From: Craspedostauros australis
Taxonomy: Eukaryota > Bacillariophyta > Bacillariophyceae > Mastogloiales > Achnanthaceae
DNA length: 64,000 bases
Direction of reading: 5' to 3'
Assembly (NCBI GenBank): GCA_026770025.1
Contig: JAMXDE010000006.1
Location: forward strand, 2,238,001 to 2,302,000
Under the pieces are notes generated by a model. The model searched no databases. It saw only the letters and a list, made by a program, of their open reading frames with translations, and was not told where the DNA came from. The position numbers and the translations under genes were made by a program. Shown one piece after another: positions 31,351-41,955 of the stretch. How positions within the stretch are numbered: position 1 is the stretch's first letter; each line of letters starts with the position of its first letter.

Positions 31351-34300
31351 CTATGGAACCGGGCAACGGAACGGATCGTTGGGGACGATGCATTCGCAGC
31401 CTTCTCCGTCCGAACAGCAATGGGAACAGCACGTGCACTCGATCTCCGAGCAGTCAGCGTATGCGATCGGTTGGGTGTTGTCGAAGACCGGACAGAGTGG
31501 GACGGTCCCTATCAAACTGTTCTCCTCGACGCGGAACTCGCGCAGCTGCACCAGGTTCGCCAACTGGCCGGGCAGGTCGCCTTGCAGGTCATTGCCTTGC
31601 AAACGCAGTGTTCCTACGTGATTGGGTGGGTATGTGGGATGTGTACATGGGTTGTGTACATGGGTTAAGATAAGGCAAAAGTGCATCGATGTAAAGACGG
31701 GGTTGAGGTGAGTACACGAATAGGACACAGAAGAAACAGAACTCATCGCCATCGAAATCGTCATGTCACAATCGCCACGCATGGATGAACTTACTCAATC
31801 CGTTGAGGTTTCCGAGCTCGGATGGAACCTGAAGGAAAAGCCCGTTGTTGGACAAGTCCAGCTTCTCGTTGAGGTTCACGAGCAGTCCGAATTCGGTCGG
31901 GATGCGGAAACCAAAGTCATTGTTGCTGAGATCCAAAGACGTCAGGGTTACCAACTCGCCAAATTCCGTGTGCAAAGTACCGCCAATCTCGTTCGAAGAC
32001 ACGTCCACTGTCTCCAGAGATGTGAGCTTGCCACCGAGCGTCTTCGGGAAGGAGGTGAACCCGTTGCCTCGCAGGTTCAGGTTGACCAGATTGTTGAGAG
32101 ACTCCAGCTGGGTCGGAACTGGGCCACGCATGTCGTTGTTTTCGAGATTCAACGATGTCAGTCTTCGCAACGACCCGATCTGGGCCGCCAAGACGCCGGT
32201 GAGGTCATTGTCACCTAAATCCAACAACGTGAGCTGGTTCAGAGACGTCAGCAGCTGGGTTGGAATTGACTGAGTGTGGCTGTTGCCGTGCAGATCCAGC
32301 TGCGTCAGGCTGTTCAGGGTGCGGAGTTCGGGGGGAATGGGTCCCGACATGTCGTTATCGCGGAGGTCCATGACTGTCAAACCAGTCAGCGCTCCGTACT
32401 CGCTCGGGATGCTGCCCACCAGACTGCCTTCCCCAGCAGATTGACCGAGCTGGTCATCCGAACCGCGAATGTTGAGAGTGACGAGGCTTTCCGATAGCAG
32501 CGCCAAATCCTTCGGTAGGGACCCCTGGAGGTTGTTCTGGCCCATGATGAGGTTAGCGAATACACGGTCATCGTTGCAAGCCGGAGGAACGGCAACGAAC
32601 CAGCTGCATTCATCACGGTTGGTCAGCCAACCGTCTCTCACCGTCCAGTCATCACCGCCTGTGCTGTAGTAGAAGGTAGCCAGGACGTATCGGATGAGGA
32701 CCGTTTCGTCGTCTTGGTTTCTCAGGACTGGGCTGTTTGCCAACCATTCGATCGCCCGTGCCGGAGGGGAGTCAGGATCATCAAAGACCGCTGGATCCTC
32801 CAGCGTGGCCGGCAGCACGATGGAACGCACTCGCGTTAATGGCGTTTGAGGCGTGGGGGCCTGAGTTGGAACGACGTTGACGGGAGCCTGTGTCGGTGGG
32901 GTGGTCGTGTCTACATTCGGGGCCTGCACTGGTGGACCGTTGGGTGCTGTCGGCGCGCTCGTTTTCTGCACCGGCGCTGCTGTGCTTCCTCCTGGTCCGG
33001 TTGGGGTCTGCGTCGGTGGCTCTGTGATTGCGGCAATAGTTCTTGGTGAACTGTCGTCATCATTGAATAGACCAATACCGATGCCAACACCTCCGCCCAC
33101 ACCGATGAGCAAGATGAGGCATGCCAGCAGCCAGCACAAGGCACGTCGGCGCCGACGTCGATCATCGGCATCCGGATCGTACAGCTTGCCGGAGGCGGCC
33201 TCCTGCCTTCGGCGATCGGCGATGCGCTTTGCCTCGGTGGCCTTCTTGCGTTCCAAGCGCTCAATCTTGCGTTTGTTGCTCTCCATACGCTCCTGCTCAC
33301 GTTCATTCTTGGCACGCAGCTTCTCGGCCTGCTTGCGCTCCATCTCGGCACGTCGCTTTTCTTCGAGAGCCATCTGCTTGAGTACTTCGGTCTGTTCGAG
33401 GTCGCGCTGCGCCTGCTGACGCAGCTCCTCCTGCTTCCTCTTTTCGTCTTCGGCTTCAATACGTGCCTTCTCCTGCAGCTGGAGCTCTCGCTCCGCCTCC
33501 ATGCGGGCCTTCTCCTGGAGCTGGAGCTCCTCTTCGCGACGTCTGCGATACTCGATGGAGCCTTCGCTGCGTGAGGATCCCGGCTTGTTGGATGCGTAGG
33601 CAGCAGCACCTACTGCTGCTCCTGCCACCGCTGCTGCCGCGGCTGCCTTCTTGCGGTTGTCCCTCTTCTTTTTCTTGTCATCCTCCTTGCTGTTGTCATC
33701 GCCACGGCCGGAGTCCTCTCCCGAAACCTCGGATCTGACCTCGTCGCCCGCTTTGTGAGCTTCGCCTTGTTCGACGTCAGTCTCCATGGACTGGAATCCA
33801 TCGTTCGAATTCTTCTTGGATCCGAAGCCGAAGTTGCTGAACCAGGAGCGCTTGCTGCTAGTGGAGGAGGCGCGGGAAGGTGGATCCTTCCTCTCTGGCG
33901 TTGTCGCTTCCTCCCTGTCATCGGTTCCCTCCGAGATGGAGAGTCCGCCGCCATCGGAATCGCTGCTGTTGACGGTCTCCACCTTGACTGGGACCGTCTT
34001 GGACTTTTGGGAGCGGGACGATGGCTTCTTGTTGGACTTGCCCGACTTGTTGGATTTGCCCGACTTGCTGGACTTGCCAGACTTGCTCGATCGTCCGCTC
34101 GATGCGGACTTTGACGATTTGCCGGATCGCATGCTCTTCGCGGAGGCCTCCTTCTTGTTGATGGATGAGTTGCTGGCAGAGATGGATCCTGACGCAGACA
34201 AGTTCTCGGAATTGGAGGAGCGCGAACGCTCCGATGCGTCGATGGAATCCTCCTTGTTATCTTGGCCATCAAGGTTGTTGTTGGGAGCCTTGGCGTCGTT

Positions 34301-35923
34301 GGCGATGGATTCCAGGATGCTCTCGGCATCGAAGGAGCTGTCATCATCGTTGGTGTCGTCCATGTCAGACTCGAAGACACGGTTGCGGCGTTGCTGACTG
34401 TCGTTGTTTTCATTCTCCGCCTTTGCAAGGGCCGCGGCCTCTGCGTCGCCGACGAGCTCGGAGATCTTGCTGCTGTCGATGGGCGCGAGCATGTCATCAT
34501 CCTCGTCGTCGGTCTCGTCGGGTGCTGGTCCCAGCAGGCGCGATCGTTGCTTCTTCATTCGTGTCGGAGTGTCGTCCTCCTCCTCCTCGTCGTCGTCGTC
34601 ATCTTCCTCCTCTTCTTCGGATGAAGATCCTGATTCTTGCGAATCGGAGTCCGAGGTATCGGCAGAGTCGTCGTCGGCGGAAGACGAGCCCTGGGATGAC
34701 TCATCGCCGCTGGACGTGCTTTCCTCGTCACCGCTGCCGCTGGCTTCGGAGCCATCGTCAGAGTCTTCCTCGGAACTCATCTCCGAACCCTCGTCAGAAC
34801 CCGAGCCAGAGCCAGAACCTGATTCCGAGGTTGCGTCGGACTCAGATCCTGAGCCTGAGCCTGAGCCTGACGCTGAGCCTGAACCAGATCCCGATGCTGA
34901 GCCGGATCTAGAGCCCGACCCAGATCCGGATCCTGAGCCGGATCCTGAACCGGAGCCTGATCCCGACCCAGAGCCTGAACCAGATCCCGATCCGGAACCT
35001 GATCCTTGAGATGTGTCATCATCGCTGGTCTGCTCGCTGGCCTCTGAGGCTTGGGATGATTGTTCTGACTCACCGGATGCCTCGCCGCTTTTGCTGGTCG
35101 CGTCGCTCGATTCGCTGGTGCCGCTACTGTTGACGCTGTCAGCCTCGCTGGCGTTGCTGCTCTTGGTCGAGTTGGCGCTGCTGTCCTGGCTGGTACCATC
35201 GCTCTCGGACCCGCTGCCGCTTCCACTACCACTGCCGCTTCCATCATCGCTGGTGGCTTCACTGTCGTCGTCGCTCGTGGCTTCACTGTCGTCGTCAGAC
35301 GTGGCTTCACTGTCATCGTCCGATGTGGCTTCGCTATCATCATCGCTGGTAGCTTCGCTGTCGTCGTCGGATGTGCCGCTGCCACTGCCACTACCAGAGG
35401 TCTCACTGCCGCTTCCACTGCCCGACGTCTCGCTTCCGCTTCCAGAAGTCTCGCTGCCACTGCCTGAAGTCTCACTACCACTTCCAGAGGTCTCACTGCC
35501 GCTGCCCGACATCTCGCTGCCGCTTCCAGAGGTCTCGCTGCCGCTGCCAGACGTCTCCGAGTCTTCATCTGAGGTATCTTCATCTGAAGTATCTTCATCC
35601 GACGTATCTTCATCAGAGGTGTCCTCGTCCGACGTATCTTCGTCCGACGTATCCTCATCGGAAGTATCCTCATCCGACGTATCCTCACCTGAGGTGTCTT
35701 CATCCGAGGTCTCGTCCCCCGAAGTATCGCTGCCGCTGCCGGACGTGTCACTCTCGCTCTCGCTTCCAGATGTCTCGCTCCCGCTGCCCGAGGTGTCGCT
35801 CTCACTGCCGGACGTGTCGCTCTCGCTCTCGCTGCCGGAGGTGTCGCTCTCGCTGCCGGAGGTGTCGCTGTCGCTCTCCGACTCGCTGTCGGATTCCGGC
35901 TCCGGTCTGCGTTTCTTCGGCAT
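31351..35923 (-). CDS. LRR-A: membrane LRR protein with Ser-Asp-Gly repeats, two exons
   Basis: Large LRR surface protein, 1463 residues. Exons are 35923-31795 and 31613-31351. The 181-bp GT-AG intron restores [14 protein letters not shown]. Residues 10-440 are repeats of Ser with Asp, Gly, Glu and Thr ([23 protein letters not shown]), then a Ser/Lys region. A coiled-coil rich in Glu, Lys and Gln spans about 790-915. Six Arg precede one membrane helix ([19 protein letters not shown], about 928-955), giving N-in/C-out topology. A Pro/Thr stalk follows, then the LRR N-cap ([19 protein letters not shown]) and about ten LRRs. The end is a cysteine cluster (CTCCSHCC). An Ala-rich segment ([17 protein letters not shown]) lies before the coiled-coil. 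No kinase domain, so any receptor role needs a partner. Confidence 0.88.
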
Positions 35924-36570
35924 CTTGCTCTGCTGTGCTATGCTATGACTTGGTTTCTTGCTTGTTGTGCTATGCTATGCTATGCTATGCTGTGCAACGT
36001 GCCGATACTCTGTCGTATCCACTTGGTATGCGAGCGCAGTCGTCAAATGGATACAGTCAAATGGACAGAGTCAGATGAGTATGAAGTGGTGTGGTGTGGT
36101 ATCGTCTCAACCGCACGGGTCTGCTTTGCGGTGGATTGCTGGACATGCGCTCAACCAAGGCCACCGACCAGCCGAGAGATGATTCCGTCTGAGGAGTTCT
36201 GCACACAACACAGAAGATTGGCTTGATGACTCTCTTTTGGCGCAATTCTTCGCCGCAATTGCGAAAAAGGGCAAATCATGGCGAGAATTGGTCACAAGGG
36301 GACTTGTCGTGTCTTACTTGGGCGACACCATTTATGACTGCGACATCAGATGGCCTAACAAGGCATGTCACACAAGACTGTTGACCAAATTCCTTTCACG
36401 ATTCGACAAGACTCGACTCGGAAGCCAAAACACCAAATCTTTTTCTTCTGCGTCCAACTCCGACGAAATGGACATCTCCAACCGACTTTCGGAAGCAAAC
36501 TTTGGTGTTCGCAGTCTTTTTGCGTGTCTCGAAGGACTCAGGGGTAGATCCGCACCTCGGAGCCCCTCTT
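35924..36570. other. LRR-A 5' flank up to the transposon
   Basis: Between the LRR-A start and the left end of the transposon. It contains a ctatg pentamer tandem repeat just upstream of the LRR-A ATG and no convincing gene. The frame that crosses into the transposon (36237-36584) has no motif. Confidence 0.5.
35966..35993. repeat. (CTATG)n short tandem repeat
   Basis: About four to five tandem CTATG units, 45-70 bp upstream of the LRR-A start codon, in the presumed 5' leader or promoter. Confidence 0.8.
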
Positions 36571-36602
36571 GGGAACCGCGGTAAAGACCATATATTGGTC
36601 GG
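36571..36602 (+). repeat. Left terminal inverted repeat of the transposon
   Basis: 32 bp starting GGGAACCGCGG. It holds the perfect palindrome ACCGCGGT and the interrupted palindrome GACCA-N5-TGGTC. It pairs with 42893-42924. A small GGACT-N8-AGTCC hairpin follows at 36613-36630. Confidence 0.85.
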
Positions 36603-36770
36603 TTTGCCGATGGGACTCCAATAGTAGTCCAAGTAATCCGTTGCAACAAATTAGACTATCTAGAAGGTACTACCGTAGACAACAAATCGTCCTAGTGTGA
36701 TCATGGTGATTAGAGTTATTCGTTAATAGTGTTATTCTTGTTCGTGTGTTGAGGGGTGGTCGGGATAGTC

Positions 36771-38709
36771 TCACTCGGTCTCTGTGCTGTCGTCATCGCC
36801 TTTTTTCAAGTTCGCAGGTGCTGGTGTGACTTCGAAATCGCTGTCGCTATCGCTGTCCATGTGGAGGTCGATCAACACAGCCTCACGCTTTCTACGCTTC
36901 GTTTTAGCGATGCGCGGTGCGCGGGCGCAGGAGGGGACAGGAGGCGGCATCACGACCGAGACGGGGACAGAAGGAACAGCTGCTGGGCTGGAACGGCATG
37001 CCATGGCACGGGGAGCACGTTTGCGAGAAGCAGAACGGCGCGCGCGACGAGCGACTGTCATCCTGTTCACGGACACACGAGATGGCGCAGGATCAGACTG
37101 GCCAATTGGAAACAAAAAGAAAGCAGGTGTGAGTGTGCAAGTTGATGTCATGCGCAAGAGGCGAGTGTGGCATCAATGGGGCTTACCTCGAAACATTCTC
37201 CGGATCCGGTTCCTCGGCGGCCTTGTGGAAACGGGGGAGGAGCAGCAGAGGACGGAACAAATGTGACTTCGTCCTCCCCAAGCGAGGAGTAATCATCCCC
37301 ATCCATTGTAATGCCCGCGGGATGCTTAGTTGTTCTATTCTCCGCCTTGCGCCCGTAGCGTGCCAAGTTGGTGGCGCTGTGCACCACTGGATTCGCGGAG
37401 TACACCGGTACCAACCGAACAATCAAGAGAGGCGCATCAGTTTCCACCTCGCTGTCGCGGTCATTGAGATTGACGGCCGGATTGAGGAAGTCGACGCCGT
37501 GCATTGCATGATCAGTGGTCATCTCAAAACGATCACTCACTTGGATGGGGAGAATCTCCCTGTGAATGCGGTACGGTTGGGGATGTCCGCGACACATCCT
37601 GCGGACAGCAAGCGCGTACGACTCGCCCCGCTCGCGTTGTCCCTGAAAAGAGCGCATGTTGAAGTGTGTAGGCAGCTTCTCGTTCAGGCGGTCAAGCAGC
37701 TCCTTGTCCGTAGCTGCAGTGGATCCGAGTTCGTGGTTCTGCTTCAACCCCACCTCCAAAACGCGTCCTTGCTCCTTGATTGACGCTTTGACGTCACCAT
37801 AGCAAGTCCCACCTGGCAACTCGAAAGTAATTTCAAGCACCTCGCCATGGCCTTGGGGAGAGTACACGTGACGCACAGCAGGTAAGAAGACCAGGGTGTT
37901 CTTGTTCATCCAATCAGAAATGGATTGCGCACGACTCGGACCCTCTTGGAAGGGTGTCCCAGATACGGCATTGTTCACGAGCATGCTGGTAGCAGAGGCA
38001 GGACGAACAGCAGCAGGAGAAGCCACAGGAACAGACGAGGGCTCAGGAGGAGCAACAGTCATCATGCTCGCCGCGTCGTATGCAGGTCTGGGGGTTGGTG
38101 GCGGATTGGTGGGGACAGGTGGCAGATGGGTGGGGACAGGTGCCGCGACGTGCGCATGGATTGGTGGGGCGGACGGACGGGCAGTTGTCCCAACTTCGGT
38201 TTCGCCGGTTGGTGGGGAGGCGTACGCCAAACGAGAGAATGTGTCCATCGTTTGCTTCGCGTCTTCGGGTTTCTGGGTTGATACTTTTGCGATGGTGTTG
38301 TCGAATTGTTGTTTGTATTGTGCAGCATTAGCGACAAGATCAGAAACGTTCGGAGAGTTTTTGGTGTCCATTCGCACTGGATAACGGGTTAGTAACGGTT
38401 GCAAATTTGTTCGTTCAGAAATGATGTGTCTGGTTCACAAACACGCAGTGACGTACCAGCTTTCGCTTGCTTCTTGGCGCGACTTCTTTGCACGGATTTG
38501 CGCAAATTGCGCAGGTTGCGAGCAAAGTTGCGCTTCGACAAGAACGCCAAGTCGCCGTTCTCGCTCCAAACGAGTCTTGCGGGCTTATCCATGGGGATGG
38601 CACCGCTCTCGAGCTGCGCCCTGAGTTCGCGGATCTGCGGGTACAGCGACTCGTTCCATGCGACCCCATCGGGACTGTCATGTTTCTCCGTAGTAGCTTT
38701 TCTTGGCAT
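36771..38709 (-). CDS. Transposon accessory gene, unrecognised protein, three exons, 589 aa
   Basis: Exons on the minus strand are 38709-38457, 38376-37187 and 37097-36771, with introns of 80 and 89 bp. The first intron has a perfect TACTAAC branch point at 38388-38394, and all junctions keep one frame. Exon 1 encodes 84 basic, helical residues (FLSKRNFARNLRNLRKSVQ). Residues 85-240 are Pro-rich. Residues about 240-410 form a globular, strand-rich domain whose block LEITFELPGG, then DVKASIKEQGRVLEV, resembles the alpha-crystallin/CS beta-sandwich layout; that is inference. Exon 3 ends with a strongly basic stretch (RRARRSASRKRAPRA) and an acidic DSDSDSDFE tail. The frame is open upstream of 38709, so an earlier start cannot be excluded. 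It probably assists transposition, but no known accessory family was recognised. Confidence 0.68.
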
Positions 38710-39436
38710 GTTGCAGTGGCACTTACTGTTGAATGGCGGATCAGCAACAAGTACACGTCTGTCAATGTTGAATCCAAGGCGATTATGAGATGAGACTGCA
38801 TCTTGACTTCGTTGCATTCCGCAGAGTAGAGGTTGCCGCGCGTGATCAACATGCGGCTTGTGATGTGCAGCATCCGTGCTTGAGAGGATGAGGGAGCCAT
38901 CAATCAACGTGTCGCAGCGTGGTAACAGTCAACGCGAAACATCGGCAGGAGAAACACTGTACAAAACACGTGTGGTGTAGAGCTCTACTCTGCCCATTTA
39001 GTTTTCAACGCATGCTGTTTGCCTGGTCGATCCCACGTTCAGTATGGCTTGCTCTAGCTGTACTTAGAATGAATGTATGCATCTACTATATATATATGTT
39101 ACTATTAGCATCTTATACTATATCCCTAGGCATATAAGTGTATACCTACCGTTAGTCTAGACTCAACGCTCAACGTACGCAAAAGGATGGCTCCGGTGAG
39201 TCGACGATTGTGGAGGCACATGGTTCTTCTGTCGTGTGCGACACTCGCCCGGCGTATTCGCCGGCCACTTGTCTTCCTCGTTGACTTTTCACCATGTGCT
39301 TCATGGCGCACGACGTGGGGAGCTGGTATCTGGGGAGCCGTTGGAGCACCGATGTTTGACTCGCGTGCGCTGCACCATGTGCCTCTAAACGTCAAGCATC
39401 GGAATAGACACCGACACGACATGGAATAACCGCAGA

Positions 39437-39556
39437 TACGAACCAGGATCTTCGTGGGCGTAACATAGAATCGTGATAGAAACGAGCCAGGACGTCCTCA
39501 GACACGGCACAGAATCGCACCAGACACGAGCCAGGACGTCCGGAGACACGGCACAG
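39437..39556. repeat. Tandem repeat of about 44 bp, under three copies
   Basis: Two copies of ACGAGCCAGGACGTCC followed by AGACACGGCACAG start at 39482 and 39526. A more degenerate copy starts at 39437. Period 44-45 bp. Confidence 0.7.
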
Positions 39557-39943
39557 GACAGTCACAGAGAACACATCGACACGAAATGAGCACCAAATGA
39601 GCATCCAATTACCGCAGATTTGTCGCTGTGACAAGCGCTCAATCTGTACTATGCTACGTTATCGAGTCAAGTTGTGTTGTAAACAGCGAAATAGTGCATA
39701 AACTACAATAAGCTTCGATGGATAACAGCATACCGTCGATACCATTCAGAATATTTGGTTGCTGTTGATTGGTTACAGCATTTACAATCACAATTAGCAT
39801 GAGAGTTGTACTCTGCATGTTTTGAATACTAGGAACGTAGTGCATTGCGACAAATTCCTATAAGTTATAGTGTCGTATGTGACATGTTGATCTTGCAGAG
39901 ATGGACACCAAAAGGGAGTGGTAACGACGTGCGATCGACGTCA

Positions 39944-40283
39944 CACGAGCGCGACGTGAACATGGCGCGAGCGCAACGCGAACGCGACGCGAACACGGCG
40001 TGAACACGGCGCGAGCGCAACACGAAAGCAACGTGAGCGCAACATGCACGCATCGTGAACGCGACATGGACGCATCGTCGACGCAACATGGACGCAACGT
40101 GAACACGACCTGGGCGCATCGGCAACGCAACATGCACGCAACGTCAACGTGAGTTGCACGCGACATGCACCCAACGTAAACGCGACATGAACACGACGAG
40201 AGCACGACGCGAACTCCACACGGACGCATGTGGACGCAACATAAACGCGACATGAGTGCGACGTGAACACGACCTAGTCCCGA
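39944..40283. repeat. 11-bp minisatellite, 31 copies, inside the transposon
   Basis: 340 bp dividing into 30 units of 11 bp and one of 10 bp. Consensus is close to CRTGNACGCRA (for example CGTGAACGCGA and CATGGACGCAA). Because 11 is not a multiple of 3, every strand and frame reads an open repetitive peptide; those are not genes. It lies about 660 bp upstream of the transposase ATG. Confidence 0.88.
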
Positions 40284-40342
40284 CATCGGGCAGGATTTCA
40301 AATGCGTTGCGAGGTTCGGTTTAGCGTAATCATGACTGGTGA

Positions 40343-40813
40343 TCAATTATCTTCTGACTGTGTGGAAGTCCACTCGGGAATGGAGTAGTAGTAGAATGCA
40401 GTACTGTGTTGGCAAGGATGAGACTTCACAGAGGATGACTCCTGCTCGAAACATCGTTTCTCCGCCCTCCGCAGCGTGCCTTGCTTGCAAACGCGTACAA
40501 AGGGCACAGCGCACTCGTTCGTCCATGACAGCCCCCATGCTGTCATGAAGACGCAGGGATCATAACAATATTCAGCGACGAAGAATAGAATCTGACGTAT
40601 TGGTCCGTTGAATTCTGTCGTTTCTGGCATCTTGGACACGATGAAGCGCCTTGACAGCGGCGTCGTGGGACAATAGTACGCGTTTATTGCGTTCTCTGCT
40701 GTCTTGCGCCCTGGGTAGCGCATCATGAGAGCAGCTCCCCAACGGCAAAAGGAGACAACAACTGGCCTACCAGGAGTCACGCAGAGTTCACGGAGAAATG
40801 CTGTTTCCTCCTC
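40343..40813 (-). CDS. Unrecognised open frame in the transposon, possible third gene or exon
   Basis: An open frame of about 156 codons on the minus strand, ending at the TGA at 40343. It has no ATG near its 5' end, so it may be an internal or last exon. It reads codon-like, with segments such as VTPGRPVVVSFCRWGAAL, MMRYPGRKTAENAINAYY and YCYDPCVFMTAWGLSWT. No known motif. It points away from the transposase gene, whose ATG is 132 bp beyond its upstream limit. It may be a decayed gene or a cellular fragment carried by the element. Confidence 0.3.
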   Translation of the reverse strand, partial: EEETAFLRELCVTPGRPVVVSFCRWGAALMMRYPGRKTAENAINAYYCPTTPLSRRFIVSKMPETTEFNGPIRQILFFVAEYCYDPCVFMTAWGLSWTNECAVPFVRVCKQGTLRRAEKRCFEQESSSVKSHPCQHSTAFYYYSIPEWTSTQSEDN

Positions 40814-40945
40814 TTACCAAGTTGCAGTTTGCTTGCGCGCTATTTCTACTATTACAACGGTTACAATGTTGACATTGTTGATTTTCGCCTCATTTTGATA
40901 TTTGAAGAGGAACAAAGAGCTCACAAATTCGCAAGAACACAAACC

Positions 40946-41955
40946 ATGTTACTCCCACGCGGAACTTTCGCTGTTTTGGGGTTCGGACTGATTGGGTCTC
41001 GCCCAAGGGGCATGCTTGCGAACGATCTTTCCGTGGAATCGTTGCGACAGTTCGCGTCTGTGTTCGGAACGCATCCTGACATCGTGCACATCTTGTGGAA
41101 CGAGCTCGTAGGCGCTCGAGCTCTCCCGCGCGGGGCCAAACCCAAACATCTCCTTTGGACGTGCGCGTTTCTTCGTCTGTACGTGTCTGAGACTGCGCTC
41201 GCTGCAGTGTGCAAGTGTTCCGCGAAGACACTTCGCAAGTGGATGTGGCTGATGATGGCAGCCGTTGAAACCGTTAAGGACCGCATTGTAAGTACTAATA
41301 AATTCGCACACCCGAACTACGACACTAAATTATTTTCACTCCATTCACTCACACATGTTCTTTTTCCTGGTACCGCTCCAATTGACAGATCGTCTGGAAC
41401 CGTCGTTTCGTTGGCGCAAGTCACAACGCAAAAGCTCTTGTCACTGTTGACGGGACCGACATGCGAATCACCGAACCGAAACCGTTTGACAAGAAGTGGT
41501 ACTCGTTCAAATTTCGCGCTGCCGGTTTGCGTTACGAGTTGGCTGTTGCGATTTCTACTGGCGAGATTGTTTGGGCGAATGGGCCTTTCCCGTGTGGCCT
41601 GTTGAACGATCTTTCGATCTTCCGCCTGGGCCTGAAGCCGAAATTAGTGCAACACGAAGTCGTCGTCGCAGATGCCGGATACCGTGGGGACCCTTGTGTG
41701 TTTCCCCCAACTTTTCGCGCGGATGGCATCATGCGGTGCCGCCACGAAACGGTCAACAGGCGAATCAAGCACTGGCAATGCATGCACCTGAAGTGGCGGC
41801 ACCACGTCGACAAGCATCGCCTTGCATTCAACGCGGTTGCCATCCTCACCCAAATTGAATTGAGCAACGGTTTCCCCTCGTTTGACGTGGTTGTCGCGAT
41901 GCAAGAAGCACGCGAACGTGCCATCGCCCAAGCAGATGAACAGCAGACACACTAA
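40946..41955 (+). CDS. DDE transposase, PIF/Harbinger-like, two exons, 302 aa
   Basis: RNase H-fold transposase of the DDE_Tnp_4/HARBI1 type. Exons are 40946-41287 and 41389-41955. The 101-bp GTAAGT...CAG intron joins VKDRI to IVWNRRFVG in frame. The start is the first ATG in the frame, 40946; the frame is open further upstream only from a TTG. The first 114 residues are helical (ALAAVCKCSAKTLRKWMW) and may hold the DNA-binding helix-turn-helix. The acidic triad is intact: Asp135 in TVDGTDMRI, Asp209 in VVADAGYRG and Glu234 in CRHETVNRRIKHW. No stop or frameshift, so it is probably functional or only recently silent. Its length is a little below the usual HARBI1 size. A separate Myb-like partner, common in this group, was not identified. 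Confidence 0.85.

Larger units (their letters stand above)
38710..40342. other. Internal non-coding part of the transposon
   Basis: Between the accessory gene and the transposase side. No convincing gene: short frames such as 39187-39429 have no motif. It contains two tandem repeats listed separately. Base composition drops to AT-rich near 39060-39140 and 39640-39880. Confidence 0.5.

Noticed and set aside
35013-35948. 311-codon plus-strand frame rich in Ser, Leu and Val
   Set aside because: It is antisense to the Ser-Asp-Gly repeats of LRR-A. The LRR-A frame continues into a membrane helix and LRR domain, so it is the real one.
36237-36584. 115-codon frame running into the left transposon end
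   Set aside because: No motif, and it crosses the inverted repeat, so it joins unrelated sequences.
38720-38760. Sequence VLVADPPFN upstream of the accessory gene, like the DPPF motif of adenine methyltransferases
   Set aside because: It is an isolated motif with no SAM-binding FxGxG segment or remaining fold nearby. Probably chance.
39950-40346. Open frames of 90-160 codons on the minus strand rich in Arg, Val, His and Cys
   Set aside because: They are by-products of the 11-bp minisatellite, which is open in several frames at once.
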